Origin: Actinomycetota bacterium
Lineage (GTDB): Bacteria; Actinomycetota; Humimicrobiia; Humimicrobiales; Humimicrobiaceae
DNA length: 5,110 nt
Assembly: GCA_014360385.1 (NCBI GenBank)
Contig: JACIXO010000005.1
Span: forward strand, 9,851-14,960
Reading direction: 5' to 3'
Below, piece by piece: positions 1 to 5,110 of the stretch (position 1 is its first letter; every line of letters starts with the position of its first letter). The notes below the pieces were generated by a model, which did no database searches, had not been told where the DNA came from, and saw only the letters and a program-made list of their open reading frames with translations. Both the position numbers and the translations under genes were made by a program.

Positions 1-132
1 CAGGAAGCAAGCCGAAAATCCCACATCGCAAGGCTCGCACTTGCTTCCCCCACCCACCAGCAGTCACAGTCGGTCAGCTTAAGCCCCTTCGGGTCTTCTG
101 CAAAGCCCTTTGTGTGCCTGCTCCCCCATTGA
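1..132. other. GC-rich non-coding block of unknown nature
   Basis: By hand count, positions 1-130 hold 76 G/C of 130 (about 58%), against 36 of 136 (about 26%) in 131-266. Frame 1 on + is open from the window edge to a TGA at 130-132, and a - strand frame is open from about 140 down to 2. Neither has a credible start or ribosome binding site, and I recognise neither peptide. Several short self-complementary stretches are present: 3-48, a CTTC-capped stem around 81-97, and a weak one at 101-112. This could be the end of a structured RNA, an intergenic repeat, or the tail of a gene lying to the left. I looked for RNase P, tmRNA, SRP RNA and tRNA signatures and saw none. Confidence 0.4.
3..48. 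repeat. 9-bp inverted repeat (possible stem-loop)
   Basis: GGAAGCAAG at 3-11 is the exact reverse complement of CTTGCTTCC at 40-48, with 28 bases between. It could form a 9-bp stem in RNA of either strand. No run of T follows on the + strand (C-rich bases follow instead), so it is not a classic intrinsic terminator in that direction. Confidence 0.45.
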
Positions 133-170
133 CAGTGATTCTATAGAAATTAAATTTGACCCATAAAAAT

Positions 171-192
171 GGAAAATTTGTTAATATTTTCC
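171..192. promoter_or_regulatory. Dyad symmetry next to the -35 box: candidate operator
   Basis: GGAAAAT (171-177) and ATTTTCC (186-192) are perfect inverted copies separated by 8 bases. The right arm ends directly against the TTGACT -35 hexamer at 193. The position suits a binding site for a dimeric or paired regulator, and the first gene of the operon encodes a small DNA-binding protein that could act here. That link is inference. With only AT-rich 7-bp arms, chance or a weak hairpin remains possible. Confidence 0.35.
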
Positions 193-221
193 TTGACTTT
201 CTCTGATTTTCTCTTCATAAT
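193..221 (+). promoter_or_regulatory. Sigma70-type promoter for the operon
   Basis: TTGACT (193-198) and CATAAT (216-221) each differ by one base from the TTGACA and TATAAT consensus and are separated by exactly 17 bases. Transcription would start near 228, giving a leader of roughly 40 bases before the first ATG at 267. No other promoter-like pair of similar quality was seen upstream. A second TTGACC at 156-161 has only a poor partner around 180-185. All downstream genes overlap one another, so this is the likely promoter for the whole set. Confidence 0.6.
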
Positions 222-266
222 CCAATTATAAAAACCTTCTCATCCAAATCTAAAAGTGTAACCAAT

Positions 267-467
267 ATGAAAGACGAAATAATGACCATCAAAAACCTCT
301 CCCACTATCTGAAAATTAATGAGAAAACTATCTACAAGCTCGCTAAACAGGGAAAATTGCCAGGTGTCAAAATCGGAGGGATGTGGAGATTTAAAAAAGA
401 GGCTATTGATAATTGGATGATGAATGCCGGCAAACAAATTATGGAGATGAAAAATGATTCTGATTGA
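267..467 (+). CDS. Small excisionase/MerR-type helix-turn-helix DNA-binding protein
   Basis: This 66-aa protein is almost entirely one winged-helix-type domain of the excisionase (HTH_17 / Xis) family. Residues 6-51 show the family pattern: MTIKNLSHYLKI, then the recognition segment EKTIYKLAKQGKLPGVKIGG, then W-R-F and an ending IDNWM. Such proteins bind DNA as recombination directionality factors or as small transcription regulators. No integrase or recombinase is seen beside it, so a regulator of this operon is more likely (inference), possibly acting at the dyad at 171-192. The start at 267 has no clear Shine-Dalgarno site; an in-frame ATG at 282 (residue 6) is a real alternative and keeps the whole domain. 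The gene overlaps the following ATPase gene by 14 bases, which ties the two in expression. Confidence 0.85.
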   Translation: MKDEIMTIKNLSHYLKINEKTIYKLAKQGKLPGVKIGGMWRFKKEAIDNWMMNAGKQIMEMKNDSD

Positions 468-2880
468 AGATATAATAAAACCCAGGAAAGAAATTGTTGA
501 AGGAAAATTCCAGGGAGTAATACAATCCCATAAGGTGGACAGCGTTGAGGATCGACTTGAAAGTAATCCTGAAAAGCTTTTCAGAGTAACATACATATCA
601 TCAGCATTAAAAAGGGCATTAGAGCGAGTAAACGAAAAACTTACAGGTGTTTCCAACCAGGGAGCGGTATTAATTGTTGGACCCTATGGTGCAGGAAAAA
701 CCCACGGGCTAATAACTTTATATCATATATTAAAAGAACCTCAAATTGCCAAAGACTGGCTAAGAAATTGGAAAATTAATATTGATTTACCTTCTTCCAC
801 AAAAACCTGCATAATTTCAACCCGTAGATATGATGTAGATTTTCTCTGGGAACCTATATTTTCCAAATTAGGCAGACAGGATATGCTAAGCGAAATTAAG
901 CGATTTCCTACCGTTGACCAGATTGAGGAAATTGTTGGTGATGAGACCTGTGCCATTTTTATTGATGAAATAGAAAATTGGTATGGATCATTTGACCCTG
1001 AAAAACAGGCGGACCTAATTGAAAGAAATGAAACCTTTTTAGAACATCTTTTCGAGGTTGCTAACGACCCGCATAGAAAACTACTAATATTTGTGACTTT
1101 TCTTGAAGAAAAAGAAGGTTTGAAAAAAATCTTAAATCGCACAAAACCGGTAAGAATTGATGTAAGCGCCACTTATGATAGAGAAAAGATTGTCCTGCAT
1201 CGTCTTTTCGAAAACTCTGATAAAAAAGACTTAGACAAAGTTGAAGAAGTCATCCAGGGTTATGTTGATAAATATTCTAAACCAATAAAAATTGAAAATC
1301 CATACAGTTATAAACAGAGAATGATTGACACATATCCTTTTCATCCTTTAGTTTTAGAATCTTTAGCCCAGATTTACGAAGCAGCCACTGAAAGACAAGA
1401 TATTCGGGGAATGATGAATGTTTTAGCGGATATGGTAAAAGACAATTTTTACAGAAAAGATCTTCTCTTGATCTGTGATTTAGACGAGAATGCCTTTAGG
1501 GGTATAGACCTCCGATTAGTAGAGAAGTATAACTATGATCTTGAGAGGGTAAAGGATATCTCTTATGGAAAAGATATATTGAAATCCATTTTAATCTTTA
1601 CCTTAAATGATAAAACAATAGGAGCAACCGAATCTGATATTCTTCTTTCTGTTTTTAGCCCGACTCAAGGAGAAACTCTAAATGCGCTTATTATGGATCT
1701 GGAAAACATATATGGAAAGCCACACTATCTTCACAAGGAAGGAGATTTTTATCTTTTTAAGCACGATTTAAATATCTTTGCTCTTCTAGAAAAAGAAAAG
1801 AAAAATATTACTGAGGAAGACATAAAAAGTAAAGTCGCTGAAATTACAAAAAAAGATGTGTTTGAGAACAGAGTGTTTATCTACGGATTCGAAAATATTC
1901 CTGATGACAATAAAATAAAAATGGTAGTTTCTTTGGAATCCTGGGGTGAAAACAATAGCTTAAAAAACGAATTAGCTGATTTCTATCAGGGTAAAAATTG
2001 GCAAAACACTTATATCATTATTTTGCCCGAAGGCACAGGTATTCTATCGTCCTATGAAATTAAGGAAAGGACAAAAAGACTTTTAGCAGGGGAGCTTCTG
2101 CAAAGGCAAGTCGAGGACAAAGATAGAAAAATACAAAAGTTGATTTCTGAAGAAAGAGAGCAGATAGCAGAGAAGATAAAAGCCTCATATGGACGTATTG
2201 TAAAATGGGCGACAAGGGAAAAAGAACTTGTTCCAAGATTAATTAATGTCACTCCAGACATTAGTGCAATTAGGGAAAAGGCTGGAAGTGATTCTTCCTT
2301 GGTTAGTGATTTTGTGATCCAAGAGGTAAAAGACAAAGCTGAAGGAGTAAGGCTTGAATTCCTGATAAACGATTTTAAAAAGTTCAGACGATTCCCACAA
2401 GTTTTGGATGACGAAGTCATTTTCGGTGCTATAAGAAACCTTCATCGAGATAAGAGAGTTGTAATCCAAGGTGATAGGGGAAAGTGGTATATTGATGAGA
2501 TACCCAGAAGTCTGGAAAATAGCTATGTTATTTTTGACCCAAAATATGCACCGCAAGATGTAATAGTCGAGACAGTAGAAGGAGAAATTCGAGAAGGCGA
2601 AGAACAAATAGAAGAGAAGGAATCCACAAGAAAGACAGAACTAGAAGTTGAAAGGAGAGAGAGGAAACTACTTCAGCTAAAAGGAAACTCACCTCGTGTC
2701 ATATTAAGCCAGATTGAAGCAAGGACACAAGAGAAGGATTTGTTCACTGAAATAAACATCAAGTATCAATTTGCTAAGGAACTCTCAAAACAGGAAATTA
2801 TGAAATTCATAAAACAACTCCCTCAAGAAGAAGCTGAAATCGAGGGAGAAGTAGAACTATGGAGAGGAAATGAAACTTGA
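454..2880 (+). CDS. P-loop ATPase, DUF499/BrxC/PglY-like (BREX-type core ATPase)
   Basis: This 808-aa ATPase has a clear Walker A motif GPYGAGKT at residues 76-83 and a Walker B AIFIDE at 167-172. A beta strand with a polar tip, LLIFVTF (210-216), fits sensor 1, and R229/R234 are candidate arginine fingers. TYPFHPLVLESL (293-304) followed by RG (318-319) matches the 'YPFHP...RG' signature I associate with DUF499 and BREX BrxC/PglY proteins. Residues about 390-450 look like a winged helix. Residues about 535-590 are charged and helical, probably coiled coil; 640-685 may be another winged helix. At 808 aa it is shorter than typical BrxC/PglY (around 1200 aa). GGAG at 443-446 lies 7 bases before the ATG and supports this start. 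The gene overlaps the PglZ gene by 11 bases. Pairing with PglZ is the main reason to call it BREX-like; its exact subfamily is uncertain. Confidence 0.8.
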   Translation: MILIEDIIKPRKEIVEGKFQGVIQSHKVDSVEDRLESNPEKLFRVTYISSALKRALERVNEKLTGVSNQGAVLIVGPYGAGKTHGLITLYHILKEPQIAKDWLRNWKINIDLPSSTKTCIISTRRYDVDFLWEPIFSKLGRQDMLSEIKRFPTVDQIEEIVGDETCAIFIDEIENWYGSFDPEKQADLIERNETFLEHLFEVANDPHRKLLIFVTFLEEKEGLKKILNRTKPVRIDVSATYDREKIVLHRLFENSDKKDLDKVEEVIQGYVDKYSKPIKIENPYSYKQRMIDTYPFHPLVLESLAQIYEAATERQDIRGMMNVLADMVKDNFYRKDLLLICDLDENAFRGIDLRLVEKYNYDLERVKDISYGKDILKSILIFTLNDKTIGATESDILLSVFSPTQGETLNALIMDLENIYGKPHYLHKEGDFYLFKHDLNIFALLEKEKKNITEEDIKSKVAEITKKDVFENRVFIYGFENIPDDNKIKMVVSLESWGENNSLKNELADFYQGKNWQNTYIIILPEGTGILSSYEIKERTKRLLAGELLQRQVEDKDRKIQKLISEEREQIAEKIKASYGRIVKWATREKELVPRLINVTPDISAIREKAGSDSSLVSDFVIQEVKDKAEGVRLEFLINDFKKFRRFPQVLDDEVIFGAIRNLHRDKRVVIQGDRGKWYIDEIPRSLENSYVIFDPKYAPQDVIVETVEGEIREGEEQIEEKESTRKTELEVERRERKLLQLKGNSPRVILSQIEARTQEKDLFTEINIKYQFAKELSKQEIMKFIKQLPQEEAEIEGEVELWRGNET

Positions 2881-4120
2881 TACCGATTTCATAGTATCAC
2901 TCATAAAATCTGAAAATCCAATTTACTCGGTTTGGGAGAGTCTGCTTAATATCTGGCTTAACAACACAGATAGCGATTTGAAAGAGTATTATTATCATGG
3001 TGAAGAGGATGCCTTTTTATTCGAAGATTTCCTTTTAAAAACTTATGATGAATTTTTTACAAGTCACCTCCCCAAAGCCTGTTTGAATGAGCCTTCGCTA
3101 TTTCAGAAGGAAACTCATAATGTATGTTTTATAGTAATGGATGGAATGAGTATTCGTGAAGGCGTTTTGATATTTAACGCCTTACAAAAACAAGGAATTG
3201 CACCCAAAATGAGCTACTTTCTCTCTGGCATTCCATCAGATACACAAAGTTTTAGAGAAAAAATTAAGGTTGATTTATCAGGTAAGGATAAGTTTGTAGA
3301 GATCAATAATCCTAAGAAGATTAGAATTTCTGAGGGAGAGTGTTATATTTGGTCCTATTTTCCTGATGTTTTGTTAGATAAAATTCAGGTAGGTCATACA
3401 GTAATATCAGACTTAGAGAATATGTATAAAACTTCAGAAAAAATTATTTTGGAGGTTTTGGAGAGGATTAATATAAAAAAGATTATCATCCTTTCTGACC
3501 ATGGTTATATCCGCTCAGAACCGGGATTTTCCTTTTCAGTTTCTGATCCCGCAAAGAAAAAATTGAAAGAAGCCTTTGGAAGTTCACGATATATTCCAAT
3601 GGATAAAGCTGACCTTTCAGATCTTGTTCAAGCAGGTTTGGTGGTAGATTTTGCAGGCTACTGGCTTGTTAAGTCCCGATACATCTGGCCTCTGCCGGGG
3701 AGATACAACATTTATCTTCATGGTGGCATAAGCCTTAATTATGGAATGTTTTGTACCTGTCATAGAGGTAGAAAGATGAAATCAATTAGAGAACTGAACC
3801 TTAGAGAAAATGAAATAAAGGCTTTACAGGAACTAAAGAAAAGAATCTGTGAAAGATTTCCTGATGCTGAGATTATTCTTTATGGTTCAAAGGCAAGAGG
3901 AGATGCTAATGAAGAGTCGGATATTGATATTCTGATTCTTATCGACTCCCAGATTAACAGAAAACTAAAGGAAGAAATAACTGAAATTACATATGATATT
4001 GAATTAAAATATGATGTCGTTTTTGGAAATATTATAGAAAATCGTGACTTTTGGAAATCTCCTTTAGGCAATGCTATACCTCTTCACTGGAATATTGATA
4101 AAGAAGGAATTCGCTTATGA
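2870..4120 (+). CDS. pglZ: Compact PglZ-domain protein, reading through into the MNT gene as sequenced
   Basis: The uninterrupted frame encodes 416 aa, but residues 1-290 are a PglZ domain of the alkaline phosphatase superfamily and 303-416 are a separate nucleotidyltransferase. The PglZ part shows the strand-plus-metal-ligand motif VCFIVMDGMSIREG (85-98, D91), the second metal site IIILSDHG (205-212, D210/H211), and the C-terminal HGGISL (284-289). PglZ is the hallmark protein of BREX phage defence, usually far longer (about 800 aa or more); this copy is only the catalytic core plus a short N-terminal region. Shifting register near 3740 gives the ending M-ECFVPVIEVER and TGA at 3777-3779, the usual PglZ C-terminus, so the true product is probably about 302 aa. 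GGAG at 2861-2864 lies 5 bases before the ATG. It overlaps the ATPase gene by 11 bases, and the two proteins presumably work together. Confidence 0.75.
   Translation: MKLDTDFIVSLIKSENPIYSVWESLLNIWLNNTDSDLKEYYYHGEEDAFLFEDFLLKTYDEFFTSHLPKACLNEPSLFQKETHNVCFIVMDGMSIREGVLIFNALQKQGIAPKMSYFLSGIPSDTQSFREKIKVDLSGKDKFVEINNPKKIRISEGECYIWSYFPDVLLDKIQVGHTVISDLENMYKTSEKIILEVLERINIKKIIILSDHGYIRSEPGFSFSVSDPAKKKLKEAFGSSRYIPMDKADLSDLVQAGLVVDFAGYWLVKSRYIWPLPGRYNIYLHGGISLNYGMFCTCHRGRKMKSIRELNLRENEIKALQELKKRICERFPDAEIILYGSKARGDANEESDIDILILIDSQINRKLKEEITEITYDIELKYDVVFGNIIENRDFWKSPLGNAIPLHWNIDKEGIRL
3732..3779 (+). other. Probable frameshift at the end of pglZ
   Basis: In the PglZ frame, HGGISLN (to 3739) is followed by a cysteine-rich sequence unlike any PglZ ending, which runs straight into the next gene. 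Reading from ATG 3741 instead gives MECFVPVIEVER and a stop at 3777-3779, matching the family pattern HGGxSLxExxxPV. Dropping one base (T3740) or four bases (3740-3743) would restore the frame; the four-base version gives the tighter fit SLNECFVPV. I see no obvious slippery heptamer for programmed frameshifting. A sequencing or assembly indel, or a recent mutation, are both possible. Confidence 0.65.
3764..3768 (+). promoter_or_regulatory. Shine-Dalgarno site that marks the MNT gene as a separate start
   Basis: AGAGG lies 7 bases before ATG 3776. It supports independent initiation of the nucleotidyltransferase at that codon inside what otherwise appears as one long frame, and it fits a terminating-reinitiating ATGA junction. 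Confidence 0.6.
3776..4120 (+). CDS. Minimal nucleotidyltransferase (MNT; MntA-like antitoxin)
   Basis: This 114-aa protein has the minimal nucleotidyltransferase fold. YGSKARG at residues 36-42 is followed by DID (D49, D51), which gives exactly the GS-x10-D-x-D spacing of the family. A third acidic position is probable at D80 in KYDVV. In the characterised MntA-HepT systems such enzymes transfer AMP from ATP onto a tyrosine of the HEPN partner and so neutralise it. The adjacent downstream HEPN gene, overlapping by 4 bases, makes that role likely (inference from context). Its ATG lies within ATGA, whose TGA would be the restored PglZ stop, and it has its own Shine-Dalgarno site. As sequenced it is fused in frame to the PglZ domain, so some annotations would show only the long product. 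Confidence 0.8.
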   Translation: MKSIRELNLRENEIKALQELKKRICERFPDAEIILYGSKARGDANEESDIDILILIDSQINRKLKEEITEITYDIELKYDVVFGNIIENRDFWKSPLGNAIPLHWNIDKEGIRL

Positions 4121-4524
4121 AACAGGAATTTATTGATTTAGCAAAGTATCGGTTAGAAAAAGCAAGAAATACACTGTCCGATGCTAAAAAGTATATAAAT
4201 AATGCTACCTTAGAATCTACGGTAAACCGCATTTATTATGCTATGTTTTATGCGGTTAATGCACTCCTGATAACTAAGGGCTTAGCGTCCTCAAAACATT
4301 CGGGTGTTCTAGCGCTTTTCAATGGAGAGATTGTAAAAAAGGGACTAATAGAAAGGCGATTTGGGAAGTTTTATTCTGACATGCTGAATATCAGGCAAGA
4401 AGGAGATTACAAAGATTTTGTAAAATTTGAGAGAGAAGATGTAGAAGAATGGCTTAAAAAGGCAGAGGAATTTATAGCAAAGATCGAGGAAATAACTTTG
4501 AAGATGATTGAGGAAAGAAAATGA
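4117..4524 (+). CDS. HEPN-domain protein of the UPF0332 type (HepT-like partner of MNT)
   Basis: This 135-aa, all-helical protein matches the HEPN/UPF0332 pattern. It has STVNRIYYAMFYAVNALL (34-51), then KG...KHSGVLALF (54-68), then KKGL (74-77) and RQEGDY (93-98), ending in a charged helical tail. HEPN proteins next to an MNT gene typically form a toxin-antitoxin pair in which HEPN is an RNase or tRNA-directed toxin. The usual catalytic R-x4-6-H of HepT toxins is not present; the only histidine is H61, while R93-x4-Y98 occupies a comparable place as R-x4-DY-type residues. RNase activity is therefore uncertain, and it might instead serve as a nucleotide-binding or structural partner. AAGGA at 4104-4108, 8 bases before the ATG, supports the start. 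It overlaps both neighbours by 4 bases (ATGA). Confidence 0.85.
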   Translation: MKQEFIDLAKYRLEKARNTLSDAKKYINNATLESTVNRIYYAMFYAVNALLITKGLASSKHSGVLALFNGEIVKKGLIERRFGKFYSDMLNIRQEGDYKDFVKFEREDVEEWLKKAEEFIAKIEEITLKMIEERK

Positions 4525-5110
4525 AGAAGGAATATAAACTTCAAATTAAAACTCCTTTGTGGACAGGAGATATTGATACAAATAGCAATGTGCTCCAACC
4601 TACCGGAATTATAGGTTCTTTAAGATGGTGGCTGGAGGCTGTTATCAGGGGAATGGATAAGTCTGCCTGTGACCCTGCTGGAGATGATAGGTGCCCGAGG
4701 CAAGTAACTAAGAATAATCAGAAAGTTATACAATATTGTTCTGCATGTCTTATATTTGGAGCAACTGGGATTAGAAGAATGTTTAGGCTGGAAATGAATG
4801 GTGGGGTAAAGCTATTTGATGGTGGAGCAATAAACATAAAACCAAATAGTAGAAATAGAGGATGGTATTTAGGAAGTGGGCTTATTGGACAGATTGATTT
4901 ACATGTAATTCCTCTGGATAGAGATTTTGATGAAAATCTCATACTCATACCTTTGGTTATTGCCACTAATTGGGGTGGTATAGGAGTCAAAACACAGCAT
5001 GGGTATGGGGTAGTCGAGATTGAAAACAAAATGGAATTAAAGTTTGAGGACTTTGAAAGTGTGCTTAAAAGAATCTTTAAAAAAGATCGTATCAAAAATT
5101 TGAATATTGA
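4521..5110 (+). CDS. cmr1: Type III-B CRISPR RAMP protein Cmr1, 5' part (runs off window)
   Basis: This frame is open from ATG 4521 to the window end (196 codons), so the gene is cut by the window edge, not visibly broken. It shows the Cmr1 pattern: TPLWTGD near the start, GIIGSLRWWLEAVIRG (29-44), a four-cysteine set C50, C58, C73 and C76 with CSACLIFGATGIRRMFRL (73-90), and the glycine-rich loop NWGGIGVKTQHGYG (150-163) typical of RAMP folds. Cmr1 is a subunit of the Cmr effector complex, which cuts target RNA under crRNA guidance; the cysteines may hold a zinc ion. AGGA at 4511-4514 lies 6 bases before the ATG. Its start overlaps the HEPN stop as ATGA, so the cmr genes appear to be an extension of the same transcript. 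More cmr genes are expected to the right. Confidence 0.93.
   Translation, partial: MKKEYKLQIKTPLWTGDIDTNSNVLQPTGIIGSLRWWLEAVIRGMDKSACDPAGDDRCPRQVTKNNQKVIQYCSACLIFGATGIRRMFRLEMNGGVKLFDGGAINIKPNSRNRGWYLGSGLIGQIDLHVIPLDRDFDENLILIPLVIATNWGGIGVKTQHGYGVVEIENKMELKFEDFESVLKRIFKKDRIKNLNI

Noticed and set aside
1..60. Part of a CRISPR array, suggested by the nearby cmr gene
   Set aside because: There are no repeated units of constant spacing; only one inverted pair is present.
2..140. A - strand (or frame-1 +) coding segment in the GC-rich block
   Set aside because: The - frame is bounded upstream by a stop at 141-143 and has no ATG near that end. The + frame has no visible start and an unremarkable serine-rich peptide. 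Neither can be supported as a gene.
267..467. Phage or integrative-element excisionase
   Set aside because: The fold is that of the excisionase family, but no integrase, attachment site or other mobile-element gene is visible and it is coupled to the ATPase gene; a local regulator is more likely.
240..1172. Open frames on the - strand (240-656 and 741-1172)
   Set aside because: They lie opposite the well-supported HTH and ATPase genes, have no family motifs and no ribosome binding sites, and fit the bias expected opposite AT-rich coding DNA.
2052..2607. Two overlapping - strand frames within the ATPase gene
   Set aside because: The peptides are serine/phenylalanine/leucine-rich as expected from antisense of lysine- and glutamate-rich coding sequence. 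They show no motifs.
2870..4120. A genuine single PglZ-nucleotidyltransferase fusion enzyme
   Set aside because: The linker is unlike either family. One register shift restores a textbook PglZ ending with its stop overlapping the MNT ATG, and the MNT start has its own Shine-Dalgarno site. It is kept only as the frame as sequenced.
4718..5095. - strand frame opposite cmr1
   Set aside because: The + strand frame carries unmistakable Cmr1 motifs along this whole stretch.

Overview
The window holds a compact run of defence-type genes on the + strand of an AT-rich prokaryotic genome. GC in the coding part looks like the mid-30s percent by eye. The promoter fits a sigma70 consensus and nearly every gene has a Shine-Dalgarno site, so a bacterium is more likely than an archaeon. 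The Cmr1-like gene fits an anaerobe or thermophile lineage, but the species cannot be named from sequence alone.

Layout. Positions 1-132 are a GC-rich block (about 58% by count), very different from what follows. It has a 9-bp inverted repeat and no gene I can recognise. Positions 133-266 are an AT-rich (about 26% GC) intergenic promoter region with a 7-bp dyad directly against a good sigma70-like promoter. Then come, all on +: a 66-aa excisionase/MerR-type helix-turn-helix protein; an 808-aa P-loop ATPase resembling the DUF499/BrxC/PglY group; a compact PglZ-domain protein; a minimal nucleotidyltransferase (MNT, MntA-like); a HEPN/UPF0332 protein (HepT-like partner); and the first 196 codons of a type III-B CRISPR Cmr1 RAMP protein that runs off the end.

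Every junction overlaps (14, 11, 4, 4 and 4 nt), so this reads as one translationally coupled transcript. The ATPase plus PglZ pair is the conserved core of BREX-like phage defence, here reduced in size and without any methyltransferase, BrxL, BrxA or BrxB inside the window. It is followed by an MNT/HEPN toxin-antitoxin-type pair and then by Cmr genes. The most notable point is this composite: a BREX-like ATPase/phosphatase core, an MNT-HEPN module and a type III-B effector apparently co-expressed from one regulated promoter.

As sequenced, the PglZ frame runs without a stop into the MNT gene (2870-4120). A shift in register near 3740 restores a typical PglZ C-terminus and a TGA at 3777-3779. 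That TGA overlaps the MNT ATG at 3776 in the same ATGA arrangement as the two downstream junctions. The apparent fusion is therefore best read as a small indel (real or a sequencing/assembly error) between two separate genes.
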